NCBI RefSeq assembly: GCF_001650725.1
Contig: NZ_LXVX01000016.1
Coordinates: 62,001-126,000 of the forward strand
Direction: 5' to 3'
Length of the DNA stretch: 64,000 bases
Source of the DNA: Sphingobium sp. TCM1
GTDB lineage: Bacteria > Pseudomonadota > Alphaproteobacteria > Sphingomonadales > Sphingomonadaceae
Position 1 is the stretch's first letter; every line of letters begins with the position of its first letter. A program made the translations under genes and the position numbers. The notes below the pieces were generated by a model. That model had not been told where the DNA came from, ran no database searches, and worked only from the letters and a program-made list of their open reading frames with translations. This document shows positions 8,599-19,969 of this stretch, piece by piece.

Positions 8599-8622
8599 GA
8601 AAAAGAAGGCAAGGGCAAGGCG

Positions 8623-9252
8623 ATGAGCGACGAATTCGGACAGGAACAGGCGATCCGCAAGCTGGCGCCCGGCAAGCTGGTGATCGCCAGTCACAATCCC
8701 GGCAAGGTGCGGGAAATCGCCGCGCTGCTCGGTCCCTACGGCATAGAGCCGATTTCCGCCGCGTCGCTCGACCTGCCCGAACCGGACGAAACCGGCACCA
8801 CCTTCATCGCGAACGCCGAGCTGAAGGCGATGCAGGCCGCCGATCTCAGCGGCCTGCCCGCGCTCGCCGACGACAGCGGTTTGTGCGTCGAGGCGCTGGG
8901 CGGCGATCCCGGCCTCTTTTCCGCCCGCTGGGCTGGCCCGGACAAGGATTTCGGCCTGGCCATGCGGCTGGTGTGGGACGGTATCCAGGCGAAGGGGCCG
9001 GATGCGGGCCATGACGCCCATTTCATCTGCGCCCTCGCCCTCGCCTGGCCCGACGGCCATGTCGAGGCGTTCGAGGGACGGGTCGACGGCACGCTGGTCT
9101 GGCCGCCGCGCGGTGACAGGGGCTTCGGCTACGACCCGATGTTCATGCCCCACGGCCACGACATCAGTTTCGGCGAGATGGACCCGGACAAGAAGCACGC
9201 CATGAGCCACCGCGCCGACGCATTCGCGCAGCTGGTGAAAGCGGTTTTCTAA
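8623..9252 (+). CDS. rdgB: RdgB/HAM1 non-canonical purine NTP pyrophosphatase
   Basis: Hydrolyses dITP, XTP and ITP to the monophosphates, keeping deaminated purines out of DNA and RNA. The 209-residue protein shows the HAM1 signatures [16 protein letters not shown], the catalytic [15 protein letters not shown] loop, and [10 protein letters not shown] followed by the C-terminal SHRADAF. Its ATG follows an AAGGCG-type ribosome site after the repeat element. It is part of the rph-rdgB-hemW series. Confidence 0.97.
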   Translation: MSDEFGQEQAIRKLAPGKLVIASHNPGKVREIAALLGPYGIEPISAASLDLPEPDETGTTFIANAELKAMQAADLSGLPALADDSGLCVEALGGDPGLFSARWAGPDKDFGLAMRLVWDGIQAKGPDAGHDAHFICALALAWPDGHVEAFEGRVDGTLVWPPRGDRGFGYDPMFMPHGHDISFGEMDPDKKHAMSHRADAFAQLVKAVF

Positions 9253-9263
9253 AGCGCTGCGTC

Positions 9264-9890
9264 CTACCGCCCTCCGCTGGCCAGCACCCTTGGCCCCGAA
9301 TCGGCATCCAGCGGCCCCTGGCCGAAGGCGTTGCCTGCAGGGAAATAGCGGCAGACCAGATAGTCGTTACCGGCCCCTTCGCCCAGCGCGCAGCCCAGCT
9401 TGCGGGTCGTCCGCCAGATGATCTGGGTATAATGGGCGACATCCTGCCAGCGGCCTGTGGTGCTGATGTTCGGCAGCCGGCCGCCGCGGCGGAACAGCCG
9501 CTTTTCGTCCAGGAAGCCGCCGACCATCACCTCATAGTCATAAAGGCCACGCGTCCCCATCCACAGATTCTCGCCGCTGGGAACCGACCGGCTTGCCCGG
9601 TTCGAATGGGCGAAGACCCCGGTCCGCGCCATCGTCCGGGCATAGGCGCGCGCATCCGCCGCCAGCGCATCGTCCCATTCCAGCGGCGCCAGTCCCAGCG
9701 AATCGCGCTCCTCATTATGCATGTCGAGCATGACGTCGCGCAGCAAACCGTCGTCGCGCTCCGCCTCCTCCATGCCATAATAGGCCGCCGTGCGTGATTG
9801 CGCGACCGCAGCTCCCGCCGTCATCATCAGCGCCGCAACACCCGCCCGTAGCACCGCGCGACAAATGCGTCTAAGGCCCGCCCCGTCCAT
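9264..9890 (-). CDS. Exported CAP-domain (SCP/PR1) protein
   Basis: A 208-residue secreted protein of the cysteine-rich/antigen-5/PR-1 superfamily. A signal peptide covers ~1-32, ending ...AGAAVAQS. The CAP fold is marked by MLDMHNEERDSLGLAPLEWD, then AHSNRASRSVPSGENLW and VAHYTQIIWRTTRKLGCA. The putative metal-binding or active His and Glu of CAP proteins are visible. Function is unknown; bacterial members are linked to cell-envelope or matrix roles. It lies opposite to its neighbours, between rdgB and hemW. Its ATG overlaps the hemW ATG on the other strand. Confidence 0.85.
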   Translation of the reverse strand: MDGAGLRRICRAVLRAGVAALMMTAGAAVAQSRTAAYYGMEEAERDDGLLRDVMLDMHNEERDSLGLAPLEWDDALAADARAYARTMARTGVFAHSNRASRSVPSGENLWMGTRGLYDYEVMVGGFLDEKRLFRRGGRLPNISTTGRWQDVAHYTQIIWRTTRKLGCALGEGAGNDYLVCRYFPAGNAFGQGPLDADSGPRVLASGGR

Positions 9891-11064
9891 GTCGATCAAT
9901 GATCCCCGCAACCCGTCGGCTTCTGCCGCTCCTCTCGCCTTATATGTGCATTGGCCCTTTTGTGTATCCAAATGTCCCTACTGCGATTTTAACAGCCATG
10001 TGCGTGACCGGATCGACACAGATGCCTGGCGCGCCGCGCTGCTGGCGGACATGGCGCATGAGGCGACGCTGACTGCCGGACGGCCGCTCTCTTCCATCTT
10101 CTTCGGCGGCGGCACGCCCTCTCTGATGCCGCCCGCGCTGGTCGCGGACCTGATCGCGGCAGCCGACGGCCACTGGGGCCTTGCGCCAGGCGTGGAAATC
10201 ACGCTGGAGGCCAACCCCAATTCGGTCGAGGCCGCCCGCTTCGCCGACCTTGCCGCCGCTGGCGTCAACCGCGTGTCGCTCGGCCTCCAGGCGCTCGACA
10301 ATGAGGCCCTGCATTTCCTCGGCCGCGCCCATGACGTGGACGAAGGACTGGCGGCGCTCGACACGGCGCAACAGGTGTTCGACCGGATCAGCTTCGACCT
10401 CATCTACGCCCGCCCGGGCCAGAGCGAGGCCGACTGGCAGGCCGAACTCGCCCGCGCTCTCGCCTTCGGCACCGATCATCTCTCGCTCTACCAGCTGACG
10501 ATCGAGCCGGGCACCCGCTTCGCCACGCTGGTTGCGCAGGGCAAGCTCACCCCCGCCGATCCCGATCATGGCGCGACCCTCTACGAACTCACCCAGGCGA
10601 TGACGGGCAAAGCGGGCATCCCCGCCTATGAGATCAGCAACCACGCCCGCGCGGGTCAGGAGAGCCGCCACAACCTCACCTACTGGCGCTATGGCGATTA
10701 TATCGGCATCGGCCCCGGTGCCCATGGCCGCCGCACGGGCAAGGCCACTCTGCGCCACAAGAAGCCCGAAAACTGGATGAGCGCCGTGACCCGCAATCGC
10801 CATGGCACCCAGAGCGAGCAGCCGCTGACGGGCGAGGATCGCGCGCGCGAAGCGCTGCTGATGGGCCTGCGCCTGACCGAAGGCGTGGATCTGGACCGCA
10901 TCTCCGCCCTGTCCGGCATCAGCGTTCCGCATCTGGTGGACGAACGCACGATCGACCAGCTGATCGACATCGGCCTGCTCCACCGCCGGGATGCCCGGCT
11001 CCAGGTCTCGGCGGCGGGGATGCTGTTGCTCGACGCCATCCTGCCGGAAATTGTGACGGTTTAG
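9889..11064 (+). CDS. hemW: HemW, radical SAM heme chaperone
   Basis: A radical-SAM protein of the HemN-like family. The 4Fe-4S cluster motif is CVSKCPYC (Cys 25, 29, 32), followed by FGGGTPS (~73-79), EANPNS, and a HemN-like C-terminal domain. HemW binds and delivers heme and lacks coproporphyrinogen oxidase activity; the C-x3-C-x2-C motif, with no fourth Cys directly after it, and the length (391 aa) fit HemW rather than HemN. The ATG at 9889 was chosen because the conserved ALYVHWPFC lies 17 residues in. An ATG at 9865 is an alternative. The start overlaps that of the divergent CAP gene. Confidence 0.92.
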   Translation: MSINDPRNPSASAAPLALYVHWPFCVSKCPYCDFNSHVRDRIDTDAWRAALLADMAHEATLTAGRPLSSIFFGGGTPSLMPPALVADLIAAADGHWGLAPGVEITLEANPNSVEAARFADLAAAGVNRVSLGLQALDNEALHFLGRAHDVDEGLAALDTAQQVFDRISFDLIYARPGQSEADWQAELARALAFGTDHLSLYQLTIEPGTRFATLVAQGKLTPADPDHGATLYELTQAMTGKAGIPAYEISNHARAGQESRHNLTYWRYGDYIGIGPGAHGRRTGKATLRHKKPENWMSAVTRNRHGTQSEQPLTGEDRAREALLMGLRLTEGVDLDRISALSGISVPHLVDERTIDQLIDIGLLHRRDARLQVSAAGMLLLDAILPEIVTV

Positions 11065-11207
11065 GGCCAGCTGAAACCGGATAGTCTCAACCTACAGCCG
11101 TTCGCTTCGCGCTTGTCGAGAAACCGGGCCAAACCGAGACCCGGAAAGCCGAATGCTCGAAGCGGACGGATCGAAGCAGATCCTCCAGTTCCAGACAAAA
11201 GCCCGGA

Positions 11208-11726
11208 TCAGGGCTGCTCGGTCGCCTTCGCCTGCGGCGTGGGCACTGCGTCCTTGCTGGTCAGCGCGACCGCCGGCGGCCCCTTCTGGATCGCGGCGGC
11301 CAGCTTGCCGACCGGAGCGCAATCGGCCTTGCACAGCTTCTGCGCCTGCGCCAGCACTTCCTTCGCCCGCGCGACCGCACCCTTTTCCATCATAGCCTCG
11401 CCCTGCCCGGCGAGCGCCGTGACGTCGGTCGGATCGAGCAGCAGCGCTTCCTTGTAGAGGCGGATCGCCTTGCCCTGAAGCCCTTGCGCCCGGGCGACTT
11501 CGGCCAGTTCGACATAGGCCGTCCGGTTGCGGGGATCGACCGCCAGCGCGCTTTCCAGCGCGTCGGTAGCACCCTGGAGATTGCCCGCCTTGCGCGCCGC
11601 CTCACCCGCCTTCTGCCATTCGATCGACTGCGGACTGATCTGGCTATCCGGCTTCTGGCTCAACCCCATGCTGGAAACGGTGGTCAGGACGGCAGCAAGG
11701 GCAATCGAGGCAGGGGTGAAACGCAT
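11208..11726 (-). CDS. Exported TPR-repeat protein
   Basis: A 172-residue protein with a Sec signal peptide (~1-25, ending SSMGLSQ) and about three tetratricopeptide repeats between residues ~35 and 135 ([66 protein letters not shown]). Two cysteines in KLCKADCAP may form a disulfide. GGAGATC lies just upstream of the ATG at 11726; the longer frame from 11795 has no ribosome site. It follows rsmB on the same strand. Probably a periplasmic scaffold; no specific function can be assigned. Confidence 0.75.
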   Translation of the reverse strand: MRFTPASIALAAVLTTVSSMGLSQKPDSQISPQSIEWQKAGEAARKAGNLQGATDALESALAVDPRNRTAYVELAEVARAQGLQGKAIRLYKEALLLDPTDVTALAGQGEAMMEKGAVARAKEVLAQAQKLCKADCAPVGKLAAAIQKGPPAVALTSKDAVPTPQAKATEQP

Positions 11727-11804
11727 TATGATCTCCAGCCATGTTTCAGGCGCTGATTCCGACCAAGTGTCGCGATTTTGCGCGGCCTTGTCCATGCTCT
11801 GTTT

Positions 11805-12980
11805 TCAAGCCCCCCGCTTGAGCCGCGCGAAATAGAAGCCGTCGCTGCCGTCATGTCCGGGCGTCAGCAGCAGCCCCGCACCATGGCGCCGCCCGACCGG
11901 CAGGTCTATCGGTTCCGCCTCCCAACCGGCATGGCGGCTGAGGAAGGCGTTCACCTGATCGCGCCCTTCCCGGTCGGTCAGCGCACAGGTGGCATAGACT
12001 AGCACGCCCCCCGGCGCGAGCAAGGGCGCGGCAAAATCGAGAATCCGAGCCTGCTCGGCGACCAGCCGGTCCAGGCGCGCAGGCGTCAGGCGCCAGCGCG
12101 CTTCGGGATTGCGCCGCCAGGTGCCGGTGCCCGAACAGGGCGCATCGACCAGCACGACATCCGCCCGGCCTTGCAGCGTTTCCAGACCGCGCGCCTCATG
12201 ACTCTGATCCAGCAGCAGCGTCTCGATGAAGGTCGCACCCGCTCGCTCGGCACGCGGCTCCAGCCGGGCGAGGCGCGAACGGATGGTGTCAGCAGCCAGC
12301 AACCGCCCCTGCCCCTCCATCGCGGCGGCGAGCGCCAGCGTCTTGCCGCCCGCCCCCGCGCACATGTCGACGACCGTCATACCCGGCCGCGCGCCACAGG
12401 CCGCCGCGATCCACTGGCTACCGGCGTCCTGCACCTCGACCAGACCGTCCTTCCACGCCGCACTCTGCTCGACCGGCCAGCCTTCCGGCAGGCGCAGCCC
12501 ATCAGCCAGGCCCGCAATCGGCGCGGCTTCGGGCAGCATGGGCGCGGCATCGGCCGGCGCCGCCTTCAACCGATTGACGCGCAGGTCGACCGGGGCGCGG
12601 CCCAGCAGCGCGTCCTGCTCCACGGGCGCGGCCAGCAGCGGTCGGAGCCAGCCAGGCACCGCACCCGCCGACACGCCGACCTCGCCCGGCTCGATCGGCA
12701 GCGGCGCATGGGCGGAGCCATCGAACAGCGCGGCGATCTGCGGCCGCTCCTGCGCCAGCCCGATCATCGCTTCGCGCCCCGTCTCCGGCCGTTCCGCGAC
12801 CCGGCGGATGGCATCATAGACATGGTCCCGCACCGCCCGCCGGTCGCGCGAGCCGGCATAGCGCCGTTCCTTGAAATAGCGGGCGATCAGCGTGTCGGCC
12901 GCCGGACCGCCATCGCGCGCCGACGCGATGATGGCGTCGAGCAGGTCGATCGCGGCCTGGATGCGGGCGGATGGGGTCAT
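11805..12980 (-). CDS. rsmB: RsmB-type 16S rRNA m5C methyltransferase
   Basis: SAM-dependent methyltransferase of the NOL1/NOP2/Sun (RsmB/RsmF) family that modifies cytosine in rRNA. The N-terminal ~130 residues form an NusB-like RNA-binding domain. The catalytic domain shows the SAM site VVDMCAGAGGKTLALA, the DAPCSGTGTWRRNPE loop with one active Cys, and the second active Cys in YATCALTDREG. The 391 residues are normal for the family. It follows guaB by 46 bases and is probably co-transcribed with it. RsmB (m5C967) is the likeliest member, but other RCMT subfamilies are possible. Confidence 0.9.
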   Translation of the reverse strand: MTPSARIQAAIDLLDAIIASARDGGPAADTLIARYFKERRYAGSRDRRAVRDHVYDAIRRVAERPETGREAMIGLAQERPQIAALFDGSAHAPLPIEPGEVGVSAGAVPGWLRPLLAAPVEQDALLGRAPVDLRVNRLKAAPADAAPMLPEAAPIAGLADGLRLPEGWPVEQSAAWKDGLVEVQDAGSQWIAAACGARPGMTVVDMCAGAGGKTLALAAAMEGQGRLLAADTIRSRLARLEPRAERAGATFIETLLLDQSHEARGLETLQGRADVVLVDAPCSGTGTWRRNPEARWRLTPARLDRLVAEQARILDFAAPLLAPGGVLVYATCALTDREGRDQVNAFLSRHAGWEAEPIDLPVGRRHGAGLLLTPGHDGSDGFYFARLKRGA

Positions 12981-13026
12981 CTATACCTTCCCCCCTCCCT
13001 GGAAGGGAAGGGAATGGAGAAGCGCT

Positions 13027-14502
<1,476 letters not shown>

Positions 14503-14638
14503 CTACGCGGGCCGAACTGAGGGAAACCGGGCCGCTGGGGGATTTGTGGCGGCCCATGTAACCACTTCGTGTCGGAACGGCCAGACCCCAAGCGGGATTT
14601 TCTTGCGCTGGATCGCGAACTCGATTTCGCCCCGACGA

Positions 14639-14671
14639 AAGAAGGGCGCAGCCATCGGCCACGCCCTTCTT
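14639..14671 (-). terminator. Terminator after ftsH
   Basis: AAGAAGGGCG (14639-14648) and CGCCCTTCTT (14662-14671) form a perfect 10-base stem with a 13-base loop, 20 bases past the ftsH stop. On the minus strand the stem runs into CTTTCG, so it is probably an intrinsic terminator with a short T-tract. Confidence 0.7.
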
Positions 14672-14690
14672 CGCTCAACTCTTGCGCTCC

Positions 14691-16643
<1,953 letters not shown>

Positions 16644-16703
16644 TCTCTTTCACCCGCCAAGATAGGGAGCGCCCGCAAAAGCGCAAGCGGATGCGCGCGG
16701 GGG

Positions 16704-16895
16704 TCAGCCGCCCAATATGGCGGACGTCGCAATATAGCCCAGGGCGATCGCCGCCCCGGCCGACAGGCCGCACAGCAGATAGCCCATGTAGAGCAGCAGC
16801 GGCGGATGCGGCTGCCTCAACCGGTGGTTCCGTTGCGCTGCCGAAAGGATCACACTCGCCAGCAGACCGTAGGTGAGAGCCGCAAATTCCATCAT
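16704..16895 (-). CDS. Small membrane protein, hypothetical
   Basis: A possible 63-residue protein starting MMEFAALTYGLLAS, with two hydrophobic stretches (~4-18 and ~36-58) separated by a basic loop (AAQRNHRLRQPHPP), consistent with two membrane helices. It lies between tilS and ftsH on the same strand. The topology and position suggest a real gene, but I do not recognise a family and the start is uncertain; the open frame extends to 16973. Confidence 0.45.
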   Translation of the reverse strand: MMEFAALTYGLLASVILSAAQRNHRLRQPHPPLLLYMGYLLCGLSAGAAIALGYIATSAILGG

Positions 16896-17025
16896 TCGTC
16901 CGAAAATCCCCGCATGAACAGGGCTCCGATTAACCATGGTGGGCGTTAAGAAAACATCATTGCACTGCAACAAAGCGGTCAGCCGTGAGAGTCGCGCGCC
17001 CGGCCGTGGAACCTTTCCGTAACGA

Positions 17026-17982
17026 TCAGCGACGCGGCGGCGCGGGCGTCAACATCCAGCCGTTCTCGCCCTTGAGCAGCCATGCCCCGAGACTCGCCTG
17101 CCCCCCGCCTGTCGCGGCCGCGATCGCCCGGTCCAGCGCGTCGCCGCGCGGCGGCGGCGCGTCCGGCGCGGCCCGCTCCAGCATCAGCAGCACCAGTCGC
17201 CGCAGATATTCGCGCGGCAGGTCGGTCCGGTCCAGCCGATAACCCGCTCCCTCGGCACGCACATGGCACCGGGCGAGATCAGCAAGCGACCATTCGAGCG
17301 CCGCCTCCGCCTCCGCCAGCGCCGCGGCACTGCGGGCTACGGCCTCCGCGTCCAACCAGTCCGCCCCCGCCAGCGCGGACCGGATCACCGCCCGGTCGAA
17401 ACGCGGATCTGCATTGGACGGGTCATGGACATGGGGGACATTCTCCGCCTCCACCAGCGCCTGCAACGCCGCCTTGCGCACGCCAAGCAGCGGCCGGATC
17501 ACGCGTCCGGCCCGTCCCCGCACGCCCGCCAGCCCGCCGACCCCCGATCCCCGATTCAGCCGCATGACCATGGTTTCCAACTGGTCGTCGGCATGATGGG
17601 CGGTCATGACCCAGTCGATGCCCCGCTCCTGGCGCCACGCCTCGATGCGCGCGTAACGCTGCCCTCGCGCCCAGGCCTGCACATTGCCGGCCACGGGCGC
17701 ATCAGGCGCCAGGATGCTGTGATCGATGCCCTGGGCGGCACACCATCGCCCGACCATCGCCGCCTCCGCCGCCGAGTCCACGCGCAGCCCATGGTCCAGC
17801 GTCACCGCCGCGACCCGCCCTGGAAAGGCGCAGGCGGCGAGAAACAGCAGCGCCATGCTGTCCGGCCCGCCGGATACGGCGATGCCGTATCGCGCCGCCG
17901 GATCGGCCACGCCCAGCGCCTCGACCGCCGCGATCAGCCGGGCTTCCAGCGCCGCCCGGCCGTGGCGCCTGTTCAGCTGCAC
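17026..17982 (-). CDS. tilS: tRNA(Ile)-lysidine synthase
   Basis: Converts the wobble cytidine of the AUA-reading tRNA-Ile to lysidine using ATP and lysine; essential in most bacteria. The N-type ATP pyrophosphatase PP-loop is SGGPDS (37-42). It is followed by LDHGLR, and VMTAHHADDQLETMVMRLNRGSG is a TilS hallmark. At 318 residues it is the short form common in alphaproteobacteria, lacking the extended C-terminal tRNA-binding domains of E. coli TilS. Its start overlaps the 3' end of cpoB by 10 bases. Confidence 0.95.
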   Translation of the reverse strand: MQLNRRHGRAALEARLIAAVEALGVADPAARYGIAVSGGPDSMALLFLAACAFPGRVAAVTLDHGLRVDSAAEAAMVGRWCAAQGIDHSILAPDAPVAGNVQAWARGQRYARIEAWRQERGIDWVMTAHHADDQLETMVMRLNRGSGVGGLAGVRGRAGRVIRPLLGVRKAALQALVEAENVPHVHDPSNADPRFDRAVIRSALAGADWLDAEAVARSAAALAEAEAALEWSLADLARCHVRAEGAGYRLDRTDLPREYLRRLVLLMLERAAPDAPPPRGDALDRAIAAATGGGQASLGAWLLKGENGWMLTPAPPRR

Positions 17983-18893
17983 TTCGCCTTGACGCGGCCC
18001 TTGTCCATCATGCCGCGCTGGCTGGCCGACAGGCTCGACCCATAGACCTGCTCCAGTTCCTGATAGACCTTGCAGGCGTCGGCCGGCTTCTTGAGCTGGA
18101 TCAGCGCCTCGCCCAGATAGGCCAGGCTGTCGGCGGCACGGTCACCGCGCGGACGCTTCTGGTAATTTTCGTAAAAGGCAACTGAGGCCAGCGCGGGCTT
18201 GCCGTCATCCAGATAGGCGCGGCCCAGCAGGTTGGCGGCGCGGCTGCCGACCGACGTGTCGCCATATTTGTCCACCGTAGCCTTCAGTTGCGCCTGCGCT
18301 TCGGGATAGAATTTCGCGTCCCAGAGACGGAAGCCATAGCTATAGGCATCGCCTGCCGCATCGCCGCTATTGGGCCGCTCGATCGCCGCAACGGCGGTCT
18401 TGCGCTCCTCGCTTGCGGCGGCGGGTGCCGCCGCCGGCCGCGTTGCGGGCCTTGCCGCGACCGGCTCGGACGGTGCGGGCGCCGCCACGGTCGGACGCAT
18501 CGCGGGCGGCGCTTCCGGCGCCGTCAGGCGACTGTCCGTCTCGGCCTTATATTTGTTGAACGCCTCTTCCAGCTGGCGCAGCTTGAAGCTGTTTTCCTCG
18601 ACCTGGCCCGTGATCGCGGCAAGCTGCGATTCCAGCGCGCCCACGCGGGCGGTCAGGTCGGCGATCGGCGTGCTGGCCGGCGTCCCCGGCGTGACCATGG
18701 GCGTCGCCGGGCGGGTGATTTCCGCCTCCAGCGGCGCACCGGCGGGAAAGACCTTGCGCTGGACCGCCCGCATTTCCTTCTCCAGCCGATCGACCCGCAC
18801 CTCCACCGCGCCACTCTGGGCGGTCGCGGGCACTGCGATCGAAAGCAGCGCGCCCCCTAGCAATGCTGAGGTCGCGAAAAAGGCGTGACGCAT
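17973..18893 (-). CDS. cpoB: CpoB/YbgF, Tol-Pal associated periplasmic protein
   Basis: A periplasmic protein that coordinates peptidoglycan synthesis with outer-membrane constriction in the Tol-Pal system. It has a signal peptide (~1-26, ending VPATAQS), a coiled coil (~30-120; VEVRVDRLEKEMRAVQRK and VGALESQLAAITGQVEENSFKL), and a Pro/Ala-rich linker. The C-terminal TPR domain begins YSYGFRLWDAKFYPEAQAQL and ends in KAKCS. The ATG at 18893 follows GGGGATC. tolB and pal are not upstream here; rodZ is. Confidence 0.9.
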   Translation of the reverse strand: MRHAFFATSALLGGALLSIAVPATAQSGAVEVRVDRLEKEMRAVQRKVFPAGAPLEAEITRPATPMVTPGTPASTPIADLTARVGALESQLAAITGQVEENSFKLRQLEEAFNKYKAETDSRLTAPEAPPAMRPTVAAPAPSEPVAARPATRPAAAPAAASEERKTAVAAIERPNSGDAAGDAYSYGFRLWDAKFYPEAQAQLKATVDKYGDTSVGSRAANLLGRAYLDDGKPALASVAFYENYQKRPRGDRAADSLAYLGEALIQLKKPADACKVYQELEQVYGSSLSASQRGMMDKGRVKAKCS

Positions 18894-18993
18894 GATGATC
18901 CCCGACAATGAATTTGCAATAACCATAAGCCGTTATTCCGCGCCGTAAAGCGCGACATTCGGGCAGGCCGGCGGTGGGCCGGCGACGACCGGC

Positions 18994-19896
18994 TCAGTTG
19001 GCCGCAGTGGCGCCCGGCTGCGGCACGGCGGGCGCGGGCTGCGCCGGGGCCGGCACCGGCGCGCCGCCGACGGGGCGCGTCGCGGTGGGCTGGGCCGCCA
19101 CTGCCCCTGCGCCAGCGGCCCGCGCCAGCAGCGCCTCGGCGCTCACCGGCACGTCGGCGATGGTGCGGTCCGCCTGACCCAGCGGCGGCACAGGCTTGCC
19201 GCCGACCGTGACGCCCAATGCCTGCGGCCGTCCTGTCAGGATCATCGGGTTGCGCGCAGTGGCCGGCAGGGTGAAGCTCTCACCCTTTTTCATCAGCCCG
19301 TCCTTCAGACGTTCGCCCGCCTCGTCATAAATGCGCAGCCACACGTCATCGACGGCGGTGAAGACGACGGTCTGCGCCACCGGCGCCGCCGGCGCCGCGC
19401 CCGCCGGACGGGCGGCGACGGGCTTGGCCTGTTCCTGCGCGGCGATTTCCTCGCTGGTCGGCGGAGTGAACATCTGGGTGCGCCAGATCATGAAACCGGC
19501 GATCAGCAGGACGACGATGGCCGCCGCCGTCCAGGCCAGCGCACGCGAAGGAACGCGCGCCGGATCAAGCGGCTCGAACGCCTCATAGCGATTGGCGCCC
19601 AGATCCGATCCATGCACGGCGTTGCGGACCTCCGCCGCGATCATCACTTCGTCCACGCCCACCGCGCGGGCATAGGCGCGGGCGAATCCGACGGCATAGG
19701 GAATGCCGGGCAGCGCCGCATAATCGTCCCGCTCGACCGCCTCCAGCTGACGCTGCGCGATCCGGGTGCGCGTCGCCACATCCTGGATCGAGAGACCCTG
19801 CACATCGCGCGCCGCGCGCAGCTTCGCGCCCGGGGTCGCGGGTTGCACATCCTGCGCCTGCACCGCGCCGGTTTCGACTTCTGGATCTTCTGCCAT
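18994..19896 (-). CDS. rodZ: RodZ-like helix-turn-helix membrane protein
   Basis: A 300-residue bitopic protein related to RodZ, which links MreB filaments to the elongasome and cell shape. It has an N-terminal HTH_25 domain (~25-90: GAKLRAARDVQGLSIQDVATRT, then GIPYAVGFARAYARAVGVD). A transmembrane helix is at ~118-137 (ALAWTAAAIVVLLIAGF). The periplasmic DUF4115 domain is at ~170-245 (DVWLRIYDEAGERLKDGLMKKG), with a Pro/Ala-rich tail. It lies upstream of cpoB in the same direction. Confidence 0.88.
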   Translation of the reverse strand: MAEDPEVETGAVQAQDVQPATPGAKLRAARDVQGLSIQDVATRTRIAQRQLEAVERDDYAALPGIPYAVGFARAYARAVGVDEVMIAAEVRNAVHGSDLGANRYEAFEPLDPARVPSRALAWTAAAIVVLLIAGFMIWRTQMFTPPTSEEIAAQEQAKPVAARPAGAAPAAPVAQTVVFTAVDDVWLRIYDEAGERLKDGLMKKGESFTLPATARNPMILTGRPQALGVTVGGKPVPPLGQADRTIADVPVSAEALLARAAGAGAVAAQPTATRPVGGAPVPAPAQPAPAVPQPGATAAN

Positions 19897-19969
19897 GCTG
19901 CTCCGCGACCTGTGATGGTCGGCCTTGTCTCATTGCGGGACGTGCGTTGTCAACGCCGCTCCCGCCGCC

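Noticed and set aside
9889..11064. Oxygen-independent coproporphyrinogen oxidase HemN
   Set aside because: The C-x3-C-x2-C motif lacks the extra Cys of HemN, the length (~391 aa) fits HemW, and its place after rdgB is the usual hemW position.
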